64,000 bases of DNA. It comes from Vicia villosa. Taxonomy: Eukaryota; Streptophyta; Magnoliopsida; Fabales; Fabaceae. Of the stretch, positions 32,811 through 43,059 are shown one piece after another. The position numbers and the translations under genes were made by a program. Location: assembly GCF_029867415.1 (NCBI RefSeq), contig NC_081183.1, forward strand, positions 57,424,336 to 57,488,335, given 5' to 3'. The number at the start of each line of letters is the position of its first letter. Positions within the stretch are counted from its first letter, which is position 1. The notes beneath the pieces are model-generated. The model saw only the letters and a program-made list of their open reading frames with translations, searched no databases and was not told where the DNA came from.

Positions 32811-35251
32811 AGTAACCAAGAGAGAGAGGCTAGGTCTCGTTTGACCGGCCAATTAGATGGGGAGAGAGAAACGAATATGGCTGGCTGGCGAATAGCGCGC
32901 GTCCACGCGTTGGTCCAATCTTCAAACATCCACGTCATCGTCTTCCTCCTCGGTTCCTGCAGATTTACCTGCGGAAATTGCTATAATTTCTCCTACGGAT
33001 TTCCTTGCGAGTTCATCTACATCTCACCAAATGTATCTTTGAAAGGGACGGTTATGGATTGGTGCGAGCTTGAGTGAGGGATGGGAACGATCCCTGGAAG
33101 CTTCAAGATGATGAATCAACGTCTAGCTTGGCTTGGAACTTGCTGGGAACAAAGCTTTATCGTGCCCTAGGTTTTTTTTAGAGTTTTTTGTGACGTTTTT
33201 TGAAGGTTGATAGAGGCTGCTTCTAGGCTTAGGGTTCGTCTCTCAGAGGCTGATCTTGTTGTGCTTATATAGTGTATGAATTAGGTCAGATTTGTTTGGA
33301 AAGAAACAATGTTGATTGAAGAAAAAGGATTTAATTTTGTTTTGCATAAAATCTTTCCTTTTTGATCAAATTCTATTCTTGTGCTATTTCCACGATTCAA
33401 TGGCTTGGTGAATGGATATTGTCCTGATTCAATGAATGAGATATCTTGTACAATTTGACTTATAATTTTATTTCGATTTTATTTGATTTAAGTTGAATTT
33501 AAATAAATAAATCAAAATAAATGAAATAAAAGTCATAAAATAATTATCAAATGACCTTTGGGCCTTTAACAAGCTTAGAGTCACGTGGATATCATGAAAA
33601 CATTGGCCCATTACTTAAAAATGCAAAATTCTTCACTTAGGTTTTTATGCCATTTCACAAATTTCCCCAACTTCTGACGATCATAAATCGTTCAATTTTT
33701 ATCCTATGAAGGTGTTCTAGACTTTTTGGAAAGCCCAAGATGTCCTCTGCAAGTCACTTTGGAACCTTTTTTGCATTTGGAGATTTTGTCTTGATGATAT
33801 GGCTCCTGACAAAAATCAGCTTTTTGCGAGCTTTTAGAAGGACCTGTAATGTTTTGGCTTACATCTCTCAAGTGGTGCATTTCTTGGTCTTGGGACCAAC
33901 ATCAAAGTTGTAGAGAATTGAATTTCCTTGAGAATAAGCTTTGGTTGTACAATTTCTGATAAAGTATGTGAGAGTTATGCCCAGTCAAAGTTGGGTTGAC
34001 TTTTAGTTCAAAACCCTAATTAGAAACTTTTGAGTTTTGTCAACTTTGGAGTTTTTCTTGACGAATCATGATCAGCCTTTGATCAAATGATGAGTGTAAC
34101 CTCAAATACTTGATGTTGACCAAAAATCAGAAGTTTTAACTGTATGTTGACCTTAGTTGACTTTTAGGTCAAACTAGTCGACTATTGATCTTTCAAACAT
34201 TTGACTGAATAGTCTTGTACTGTAAGTCTTGAAATTTGGCATGGAAATACTTGGAGACATGTGTGAAGCTATGAATTTTACTTGAGGTGTCAGAATCTGA
34301 TTTTTCCTTGAGAGAAACAAAACCCTAGTCGCGGGTTGATTGCCTAGGAGAAAGATAGTCATGCCTATTCCTTGTGTGGCCTTGAGTATCTGAAGATCAT
34401 GTGAGTCTAAAGAGACTGTTTGAGCCAAGATATCTTGAAATATGATGGGAAAATTTTGGGGTATGACAATACCCTTAAAGAACCATTCTTTTTAATAACA
34501 GGTACAATATTAGCAATCCATTCGACATACCTCGTAGTCCTAATGAATTTGTACCGAAGGATTCTTTCAACTTCCGCTTTAATCTTTGAGAGAATTTCTG
34601 GTGCGAACCTTCTGGGAGTTTGCTTGATGGGCTTCTTCCCTTCTTTGATAGGCAACTTCAGTTCGACCAAATCTCTTTCCAAACCAGGCATCTCATCATA
34701 GTCCCAGGCGAAACAATCTTTATTTTCTTTTAATAACATAACAACTCTTGACTTTAGGGCTGACTCTAACTTTGCACTAATGTATGTCACCCTCTTTTGA
34801 CTTTCATCTCCAAGATTTATTTCTTCGAGTGGATCCTGGGCTAACATCTTTACATTTGGGGCCATTGGGTCTTTCTCGAACCCTAACGGTTCTTCATCAT
34901 AGATTTCATCTAATCTTTGGCTTACTTCTTCGCCTGAAACTTGTTCGTCGTATATTTCCTTGTCAGGAGGTTGTGGGAGAAAATGCACCCCCGGACCTAG
35001 TATGGCTTCGACAGCCATGTTTGCTAGTTCAGCCTCAAGAGCCGCTTTTCTTTTGTTCTCGGCTATATAAGCCGAAATCTTTTCGAAAAAAGATGACTCA
35101 GGCATAATTACCGTCTTCGCCCTAGCCAGTTGGCCGTATCGTTGGTAATGCTTCGACAGGTTCTGTGTATTCTGGCCCGTCCATTATTTCTCTGTTCCAC
35201 TGGAATCCATTTGGGTGTAAAGATAACCATGAACATTGTAGGCCTTGTGAC

Positions 35252-35751
35252 TCAACCCACCGTTAAGTTCACTTGGATTACTCCCAGAGTATGTCCTACC
35301 TTGCCTTCGTAATTGGACAAAACCATATTATGAGGCCTTATGTCGGTATCGAACATACCAATCCTTTTCAGCATATATTGAGGCATGAGATTCACTGCTG
35401 CTCCTCCATTAACTAGGACTTTGTTGATTCCCACGTTTTCAATTTTAGCCCTTATATAAAGAGGTTTTAAGTGATTTCTCATACCTTGGTCTGGTCTTTC
35501 GAAAAACGCATTCTGCTCTTCGACGACTCCATTATTCAGCACATAATAACACACAGGTCCGTGTTTGGCCATTTCTTCTGCGTCAGCTTCCTCGCAGTCT
35601 TCGACCTCCGTCTCTTGATAAAATTCGTGAGGAAGCACCGACACCACATTGCAGTTAAAGTTTATGGATGAAACTCCATCTGAGTCGAAATCATTAGTTA
35701 ACCTATTGTGGACCTCCGATTTTTTTTTAATACCGGGCCATACCTCTGATC
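35252..35751 (-). pseudogene. Tat-type protease region, catalytic Asp changed
   Basis: The frame 35647-35252 includes KVLVNGGAAVNLMPQYML, where gypsy proteases of this group have a D-G-G-A type active site. Here the first residue is Asn, so protease would be inactive. Flanking pieces (GPVCYYVLNNGVVEEQ, HTLGVIQVNLTVG) fit the same family. Upstream gag is missing because the Ogre LTR starts at 35752. Confidence 0.7.
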
Positions 35752-35943
35752 TGTAGAGATACGTGAACTGACTCTTTTTTGTCGCTTAATGCTTTCGCAT
35801 TTTGAAAATTCACAGAGTCGCCACCGACCTTTTATTTTATCCAATTAAGGAAAGGTTTATAAAAGACACAGAAAAAAGACCTTTAAGAAATTCTGGGTAA
35901 GGGGGTAGGTTATACAAAGGGAAGGTGTTAGCACCCTTTGTAT

Positions 35944-35959
35944 CCATGGTTATCCATGG
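35944..35959 (-). other. LTR-end stem-loop (partner of 31457)
   Basis: CCATGG-TTAT-CCATGG. The loop is identical to that at 31457, and the stem sequence differs with pairing kept. Confidence 0.65.
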
Positions 35960-38900
35960 GCTCTTAAGTTTGCTTAGCTCACTTGTTTTTCGATCACTTT
36001 TCAATTGCTCTGAAATTGCTCATATGTGGTTTCAAATACCTTTGTAATTTGAATTTTGTAATGATCCGTGTGTGGATGTATACAAAATGCTTGTTTATCT
36101 TTCGAAAGATGTTTTGAAAAGAACGTTAACTTTGTAATAATCCGTGTTTGGATGTATACAAAGTATTGTCTTTTTTGAAAGTTTTGAAAAAACAACAGTG
36201 TATGAGAATTTTGTTTGTTTTGATTTGAGCAAGCAAACTAGGAGGTCTACCCTGAGTTGTAAGGTCTTTATCCTATTTCCTTTAAAAATCTATCCTTTCA
36301 TCGGATATAAAAGCAAGGTTCGATTTTGTACTCAAAACAGTGGAATTTGACTTTGATTTTGAAAGATTGTAAAAGGGATTACCTTAAGAGGTGCAAGTGT
36401 GATTGTGATTGGATTCAGATATTTATCTTTGAAGTTAGTGATCTAACGGTTCAATTTTATCTTTGACATACACGCAGTTTATATTTGCTGGAAATTAAAA
36501 TGCGGAAATGTAAAGTGCGGAAAGTAAATCTACGCTATTACATCGATTGTGCAGGAAATGTAAACTAGCCTATTTACATGAATTTGACATCCTATACATT
36601 TATCTAGGAATTTTAAATTGCAAGAAAAATAAAAGGCATGTTTTTGGAATTTCTATGATTGGTTTTAATTATAATTAATGCATGATTAATTAAATTAAAA
36701 TGGAGAAAAAAAAAGATGAAAATAGATTTAAACCTAGAAATTAAGTTTAAAATATGTACAAAATATTTGTTAATTAATTTTAAAACAAAACTAATTTTTT
36801 TGGAATTTTTGAAATTGATTTGAAATTGATTTAAGTTAATTAAAACATAATTATGCAAATAATTATACAAATAATTAAAACTTAAAAAGAAAATTATTCA
36901 AAATATGTACAAAATTAGTTTATAATATATAAACAATATTTAACACAAAGAACAATTTTTTTTAGGATTTTTTGATTGGTTAGAATAATTAAAAAGCAAA
37001 TATATAAATATATACTAATTAATTATGCAAAATATTGAAATTTTGAAGAAAAATAAAATATTTTTATTTCAGAAAATAATATATTATTTTAGAAGTCTAA
37101 AAATATTTTTTGTGTATTTTTTGGATTTTTAAAACTATTTTTAATTAATTTAACAAAGAAATTAAAATAAAATAGAAAAATAAATAAAGCAGTGATCATG
37201 TGTGGTCATTTATGATGGGTTATGGTGTGGCTGCGCTTTTTTGATGCGTTGGATCAGATTACTAGGAGATCTTGTGGCTCAGATTTAAAGTAACATGATG
37301 CACATGGATAGAGGGACAACATGTGATTATGCTGATTTGGAGAGTCCAACATGGGACCCACATGCTGCTGACCAACGAATGAGAGGGAGTAAATCTGCCA
37401 CGCGTGCTGGTCAAAGATTCCACTTTACTATTCATCTTCTTCTTCATATTACCTGCGGATTTTGCTGCAGATTTACCTGCGGATTTTCCTGCGGATTTTT
37501 CTTTCTTTTTCCATGCTTTTGAACGACCTACAAAATGAAAATAAAAAAAAACAAAGGCCACCCAGATCACCTAATTGGACCCTTCTGAACATGATAGCGT
37601 CGTTAGTTTTTTCGTTTGAAGCCTCTATCATGGAAAACGAAAGCTTCACATGTTTGAAGCTCAAAAATGGTGGAGCTTCAAATCCACGTTAAAGCTTGCA
37701 TGTGATCACTCAAACCTACTCTATATCATGCCATGAGTCCATGCAAATAGTTAAATTTCATTTTAGTTAAGCATGCATACGAAAACAAAAGTTATGAGTT
37801 ATGTTCATGTAACACTTTATACACATGCTACGACTCTCATGGGACCAAACAAAGAGCTTATTCTTACTCTATATTGCTTTAGGAGATGATTGGAAGTGAT
37901 TGTTTGTATTGATATTGATTGGAATATGGAAAACGAAAATTACAAAGTTTGTGGAATTTTGAGAGAATTTATGAAGTTTCTTGCTATGCTTTTGCTTATA
38001 ATTTTCGTGCTCTCTTTGGCTCCCTTTGCTTATGAAATATGCAGCTTCATTTATAGGCCTTGGAGTGCTTAAATTTGAAGCTAAAAGCAATGATTGCTTT
38101 TGTTGAATTTTGACTTTCAAGCTTGGAACTCAAGCAACCTTGGCTTGCTCTTTCCTTAGCCTTTCCTTGCAGCTTTCTTGCTGCATAATTAAGCCACATG
38201 TGTGAGCTTTTAGCTTAGAAAATAAGCTATGATTTATCCTTCCTTTTTTTCCTTTTTAATTTAATCTTAAATGATAAAATTAAATCAAAAAATGGAGAAA
38301 AATGATGTGGGCTTTGTCTTGGTCGTGGGAGGCCCATAACATCATGGAAATGATGTTTGAATGCTGAAAACTTGGCCCCATTTGGAAAAAATGCAATTTT
38401 GAACAACGTTGATTTCATGCATTTTCCCAAAATTTAGCCAACTTCAACAAGGTGTAAATCCTTCAATTTTTGTCATATGAAGGAGATCTTGCACGTTTTA
38501 GAAACCTCAAAGAGTCCTCTAACCAATGTCTTTGGTCTCATGTCAAAATGATTTTTGAAGCTCCTTGTGTGTCCTTTTGAAAAAAGTGTCTTTTTGTTGA
38601 CTTTGAAAATGACCTGTAATGTCTTTGATCATATTTTTCAAATGGTGAATCCAATGACCATGGGATCAATGGCATTTGAAAGATAATTGAATTTCCTTAA
38701 AAACAAGCTTTGGTTTAAATTTTTTGGATGAAGGATGAGAGAGTTATGATCAGCAAAGTTGAGTTGACTTTTCAGGCAAAAAACCCTAATTTTGAATCTT
38801 AGGGTTTTGTTGATTTTTGATCTTTCCTTGATGAATTATGATCATCCAATGATCAAATGATGAATCCTTTGACAAAATATGGACTTTGACAAAAAATTTC

Positions 38901-39381
38901 ATTTTTGACTGTCTGTTGACTTTTTTGGTCAAACGGGTCGTCTGTTGACTGTTTGAGCTGCTGACGGTGCGTCTGAGTGAATTGAAGTTTGAAAATTTGT
39001 ATGATGGTACTTTGAGATATATGGATGTGTATGAAATCCATTTGAGCTCTCAAAAACTTGTTGCTCCTGTAAAAACAAGAAAAACCCTGATTAGGGACTG
39101 TTTGTGTAGGAGACAGTTAAGCGTACCTGATTTTTGTGCAGTGTTGAGTCTCTGCTAATCGCGTGATATTCAGAAGACTTCTAGCACAAAGATCTTGGAA
39201 TTTTGAATTGTGAAAGATTGATTTGATTGATGGTACAAAACACTGAGAATTGTACTGCCAGCAGTTTGGCTGTCGACTGACTGTTCAGGTATTGACGTAG
39301 CAGTTAGAGTGAAAAATCAACAGTCAAAGTTAATTTTCTTTTTTGTTGTTTTTTGTTTTTGTTTTATGTGAAAAATGAAAG

Positions 39382-39387
39382 TTTATT
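39382..39387 (-). terminator. AATAAA poly(A) signal after the mini-ORF
   Basis: Minus strand GTAAATAAACTTTC lies 271 bases after the stop codon of the 55-codon ORF and is followed by an A-rich stretch. Confidence 0.4.
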
Positions 39388-39657
39388 TACATGACTTGTT
39401 AGAAAAACACAGACATAATAAATAACTAATATTTACGGTATGCGGGCAAAATTACCGATAATAACCCTGAAAATCATTTAATGCACAGAAATAGGAATAT
39501 TTGACTGGCAGAAAACACACAAAATATTATCTTAGTAATTAAGCAATATTATGACAAATAGTACAACATTTAATACTGACAGTACAAATATCACATACTA
39601 TATTGAACAGTACGACGAATAAACGGTACATTTAAGAAATAAGAAATACGGCAAATT

Positions 39658-39825
39658 TTAAGAATGACGATTAATGACCCATGCTATGAACAATAACATG
39701 TAGATGATTGGGAGCATAACCATTGCAGGTCCACACTCCTCAGGACTATGCAGGCAGAAGAAAGTCATGATCACCGTAGCAATGGTGATGACTGTAAGAA
39801 ACAGTGTCTCTATCCACTTTGCCAT
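39658..39825 (-). CDS. 55-residue two-membrane-segment protein encoded in Ogre U3
   Basis: The minus-strand ATG at 39823-39825 follows a leader of about 70 bases, and the stop is TAA at 39658-39660. The protein is MAKWIETLFL..., with two hydrophobic stretches (about residues 7-25 and 34-51) separated by the short polar turn HSPEECGP, and it ends INRHS. A TATAAATA about 100 bases upstream and an AATAAA downstream make it a self-contained unit. Comparison with the LTRs at 31270 and 45479 shows that the unit lies in extra sequence upstream of the regular LTR TATA. I do not recognise the protein. A small membrane protein is the simplest reading; a captured host mini-gene or a leader ORF are alternatives. 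Confidence 0.5.
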   Translation of the reverse strand: MAKWIETLFLTVITIATVIMTFFCLHSPEECGPAMVMLPIIYMLLFIAWVINRHS

Positions 39826-39922
39826 TCTTGTCAGGGAAGAAGAGAAAGGATGGATTATGAAGATAGGAATTTGAAAGATGAATTGGAATTTGATGTGAGA
39901 TTTTATGAAAGAAAATGAGAGG

Positions 39923-39930
39923 TATTTATA
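39923..39930 (-). promoter_or_regulatory. TATA box of the mini-ORF
   Basis: TATAAATA in the minus-strand context TTCTATAAATACCTC is a close match to the plant TATA consensus. The expected start of transcription, about 30 bases on, leaves a 70-base C/T-rich leader. Confidence 0.55.
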
Positions 39931-40689
39931 GAATGGAAAGAAGGAAAGAGACGTTGGGGAATGATGTGATTCCGTACAAAAGGAAAATTTGAGTGGAAGT
40001 AAGATTTGAAAGAAAGTGTATGATAGTGTTGGAAAAAGGAGAGATTTGATTTTTGAAAAAAGAGATTTGAAAAGATTTTTGCAAATAATGGAATATAATA
40101 CAAAAATTAGTGGGAAACAAAAGATAATAATAATCTACTTGTTACCAGTACAGTCTGAGTTTCCTGATTCTGCGCCTGCAAAAAGATTTAACTCTGTACC
40201 AATTGTGTCAGTACCATTTATCTGTAAATAAATAAATAGCATGTGTGAAGTAATAAACAGTATTTGGCGTTTGCGTAAGAATAAATTCAACTGCAGGCCA
40301 AATTACTGTATACAAAAAATTCTAAAAACTAAGTGTTTCATATGTTAGGATATTTGTTGAAATAATCCATGATTATATGAGACCCTTAATTTTCAGATTG
40401 GAGTTTTCTTGAAAAATATGTGGGCAAATTTTGGGGTATAACAGTTGCCCCTATTCAATCTTCTTAAACCTGAAGAGATTGTCTGAAATCTGAAGGTAGA
40501 AGATGATTGAATATTTAGATGCCCTGAAAATTTGCACTTACCTCGATCAGACGAGATGTTGGAAGTTGCATTTGAATGTCGTCTGCGAAATGTTGTTGAC
40601 AGATTGAAACATTACCTGAGATGGGCTTTCAGATGCCACCTGGTAAATGTGTTGATGGTTTGTTCATCTTGATGAAGGATTTGAAGGTC

Positions 40690-41020
40690 TTTGTGTTGAC
40701 TGTTTCGGAACCGTCCAAGGTTACCGCTTTAAGTCTTGGAAGATAATCGTTACGGAACTTGTCCAAAGTTTTTTTTTTTATTTTGGAAGTTGATCATTGT
40801 GGAACCGTCTGAGGTATCGCTTTTAGATCTGCAATGTTAGATCGTTCTGGAACCGTCTGAGGTATCGCTTTAGATCTGCAATGTTAGATCGTTGTGGAAC
40901 CGTCTGAGGTATCGCTTTGGATCTGCAATGTTAGATCGTTCTGGAACCGTCTGAGGTATCGCTTTAGATCTGCAATGTTAGATCGTTCTGGAACCGTCTG
41001 AGGTATCGACTTTGATCTAT
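40690..41020 (-). repeat. 47-bp tandem array in the Ogre 3' region
   Basis: About six units contain GGAACCGTCTGAGGTATCGC and TTAGATCTGCAATGTTAGA. The first two units are diverged. Confidence 0.75.
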
Positions 41021-41235
41021 GATGCTTGTTTTTGAGTTGGTAAGTGATCAGAATGAATCTTCGGCTTGATTATATCTGAGAGAACCGTTCATGGAATTCA
41101 GGTGAACACTGCATTTGATTGAGAACATCTTTGTTGAAGATATCCGCCTACCTGAAAAATCAAGTTAGTGATATGCAATGTTTATGATGCATGTAAATGT
41201 GAGATATTCCAGGAGAAATATGCATGTTATGCTGT

Positions 41236-41340
41236 GTATGAATATGCGCATGATGCATGATGTATGATGTATGATGTATGAATATGTGAATGTATGAATG
41301 TATGAATGTGAATATGAATGTGTGATGTATGAATATGATG
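41236..41340 (+). repeat. ATGATGTATGAATG simple repeat
   Basis: Low-complexity run of TGTATGA and TGAATATG words. Confidence 0.8.
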
Positions 41341-42165
41341 TCAAGCTTCTAATTGGAAAAATAAATTCCCACTAGTCAGCTGGACATGAATGTATTGTGA
41401 TCGTTGATGATCTTTTGTCTTGCTTGAGTACCCTCGTCTGGGGAAATTCTTTGAGAACCCGGGTATCCCGTTGAAGGATCTTTGACTACTGCTTGGGGAA
41501 CCAAAGGTAACTGGAAGTTCTGATGCCCTTTCAAATGGGAATGAGGAAGATGCATAATCCTCCGATGCACTATCTGACCAAGTCCGGGTGCGGGGATCAC
41601 ACCTTCTGAAGATAGTAATCTGGAACAACCCTGCTGGGGAATAAGACTTCTTTTGAAGAGAAAATCTTTTTGAGGAATTTGCCGAGAAATGCGTTTCTCT
41701 TGGTGATTTCCTTCTGATGGAATGATGTCCAGATGATCGGGACATTTCCTGAATGCCATTCCTGTTTTTCCTGGTAAACATCAATCATATTCAAATGCAT
41801 ATGTTCATTCAAAATTATCATTGGGATGCTTACGTATTTAAACAGAAAAAGTGAAAATATTGATTTTTTTGAAAGAGCTGCATTGAAAAGAGCCATGATA
41901 GGCGGGTTAGCACAGGGAGACAACAATCCTAGAAGTAGGAAATTGTCAGAAAGTTTTGAAAAATATTTATGAAGATAAATAGCTATGTGAAAATGATCCA
42001 GTCAAGTTTCAACTCTGCTATTGCCAATCTGTCTTAGAGCATCTCATCCCTCACTTGTTGGAAGAAAGTGATTGGACTGATCGGTGTCTTTGAGGTGTTG
42101 AATCTTGATGGTGAGTAGGCAGCTGAACGGAACATAGTTGTATGCTTCATTCCCTAACTTTTACC

Positions 42166-42302
42166 TAGGCCGCCCTTTCAGGTTTTCAGCCTACTGGGAT
42201 TTTTTGTTTAGTCTCTAATTTTTGCCTGGATCGCCCTTTCGGGTTTTCAATCCACCGAGACGCTCATTTTTGCCTAAGTTGCCCTTTCGGGTTTTCAACT
42301 TA
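42166..42302 (-). ncRNA. Three 28-base hairpins with covarying stems after Ogre pol
   Basis: Plus-strand arms are TAGGC/GCCTA (42166-42193), TGGAT/ATCCA (42227-42254) and TAAGTT/AACTTA (42275-42302). The interior GCCCTTTCGGGTTTTC is nearly constant. All three are exactly 28 bases long and start 20 bases after the pol stop in the sense direction. Confidence 0.55.
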
Positions 42303-42322
42303 GCGAGCTGTTCTTTTTTTTT

Positions 42323-42959
42323 TTAAGAGAAGTATTTTTTGACTATGTCAGCATTCACAGGGTGTGGGAAATCCTCGCCATCCATGGTGGTAAGCAACAT
42401 GGCGCCGCCGGAGAATATTTTCTTGATTATGAATGGTCCCTCGTAGGTGGGAGTCCATTTGCCTCTGGGATCACCTTGTGGTAAGATGATGCGTTTAACA
42501 ACCAAGCCACCAATTTGGTATGCTTGACTTTTGACTTTTTTGTTGAAGGCTTTGATCATACGCTTTTGGTATAGCTGACCATGACAAATAGCTGCGAGCC
42601 TTTTCTCATCGATCAAGTTTATCTGGTCCAACCGTGTTTGAATCCAATCGTCTTCGTCTAGATTGGCTTCTTTCATAATCCTTAGGGAAGGAATCTGAAT
42701 TTCAATTGGAAGAACTGCCTCCATACCATAGACTAAGGAGAATGGAGTTGCCCCTGTTGAAGTACGCGCAGATGTGCGATAACCATGAAGAGCAAAAGGC
42801 AACATCTCATGCCAGTCTTTGTAGGTTACTGTCATTTTTTGTATGATTTTCTTGATGTTCTTGTTGGCAGCTTCCACCGCACCGTTCATCTTTGGTCGAT
42901 ATGGAGAGGAATTATGATGTTTGATCTTGAACTGTGTGCAAAGTTCAGTAATCATTCTG
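42323..42959 (-). pseudogene. Ogre integrase C-terminal part (truncated by Ns)
   Basis: The frame is open from the gap edge to the stop. It carries HHNSSPYRPKMNGAVEAANK (catalytic Glu region), HGYRTSARTSTGATPFSLVYG and GKWTPTYEGPFIIKKIFSGG, and ends VNADIVKKYFS. This part looks intact; the two catalytic Asp residues lie in or beyond the gap. It is the end of the Ogre polyprotein. Confidence 0.85.
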
Positions 42960-43059
42960 NNNNNNNNNNNNNNNNNNNNNNNNNNNNNNNNNNNNNNNNN
43001 NNNNNNNNNNNNNNNNNNNNNNNNNNNNNNNNNNNNNNNNNNNNNNNNNNNNNNNNNNN
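42960..43059. other. Assembly gap, 100 Ns
   Basis: Exactly 100 Ns, a conventional placeholder for unknown distance. The right edge falls inside sequence that recurs at 59879, so the join may be uncertain. Confidence 0.95.

Larger units (their letters stand above)
31270..34468 (-). mobile_element. Ogre-type solo LTR in RT, target duplication ATACC
   Basis: On the minus strand it starts TGTCATACCCC at 34468 and ends CCGAGTTACA at 31270. ATACC is duplicated at 31265-31269 and 34469-34473. RT reading resumes exactly across the site. No internal region is attached. The sense TATATAA lies at 33265-33271, about 1.2 kb into the LTR. It shares blocks with the LTRs 35752-40443 and 45479-48338 (for example TTGACCTAAAAGTCAAC and the GGGTGCTTACACCTTCCC hairpin). 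Confidence 0.92.
30633..35105 (-). pseudogene. Tat-type reverse transcriptase, split by a solo LTR
   Basis: The N-terminal part is at 35105-34474 (ENKDCFAWDYDEMPGLERD, RYVEWIANIVPVIKKNG). It is cut after an LRV triplet by the solo LTR 31270-34468. It resumes at 31264 with CIDFRNLNAATPKDEYTY, then FIAEEDVSKTAFRCPGA, VVMPFGLKNAGATYQRAM, the active site HVYIDDIVVKS and the thumb (GKINFLRRFISNLSGR). Apart from the insertion, RT is nearly whole. Some codons between PKDEY and FEYLSM seem lost, which removes part of the fingers. Confidence 0.85.
35752..40443 (-). repeat. Ogre 3' LTR (4692 bp)
   Basis: On the minus strand it starts TGTTATACCCC at 40443 and ends at 35752 (TGTAGAGATACG on the plus strand). 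Sense TATA (CTATAAATG) at about 38049-38056 lines up with TATAs of related LTRs at 33265 and 47343. It is 1.2 kb further from the LTR start because of an extra module at about 39200-40430. The repeated motif ACCTGCGGATTTTGC lies at 37450-37500. Confidence 0.85.
40444..42322 (-). other. Ogre 3' untranslated region
   Basis: The polypurine tract (minus GAATAGGGGCAAC) ends at 40444. The region holds a 47-bp array (40690-41020), a TGTATGAA-type simple repeat (41236-41340) and three 28-base hairpins (42166-42302). A pair of overlapping open frames (41341-41784) shows no motif and is not called. Confidence 0.65.
35752..42959 (-). mobile_element. Ogre element, 3' part (Ty3/gypsy, Tat lineage), cut by the assembly gap
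   Basis: It contains the integrase C-terminal end (42323-42959), a 1.9-kb untranslated region with arrays (40444-42322), a polypurine tract and a 4.7-kb 3' LTR (35752-40443). A very long LTR and a long 3' untranslated region are typical of Ogre. It is inserted in the protease side of the Tat-type element. The right end lies in or beyond the gap, so its duplication cannot be checked. Confidence 0.8.

Noticed and set aside
32711..33077. Possible functional tRNA gene
   Set aside because: Arms are incomplete and the B box has two mismatches; described only as tRNA-like.
37262..38120. Small ORFs in the Ogre LTR between TATA and LTR end
   Set aside because: AT-rich, no motif, not shared with related LTRs; only the 55-codon unit at 39658 has promoter and signal context.
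41341..41784. Two overlapping minus-strand ORFs of 147 and 127 codons
   Set aside because: They are in different frames of the Ogre 3' region, with serine/arginine-rich low-complexity content; no recognisable domain.
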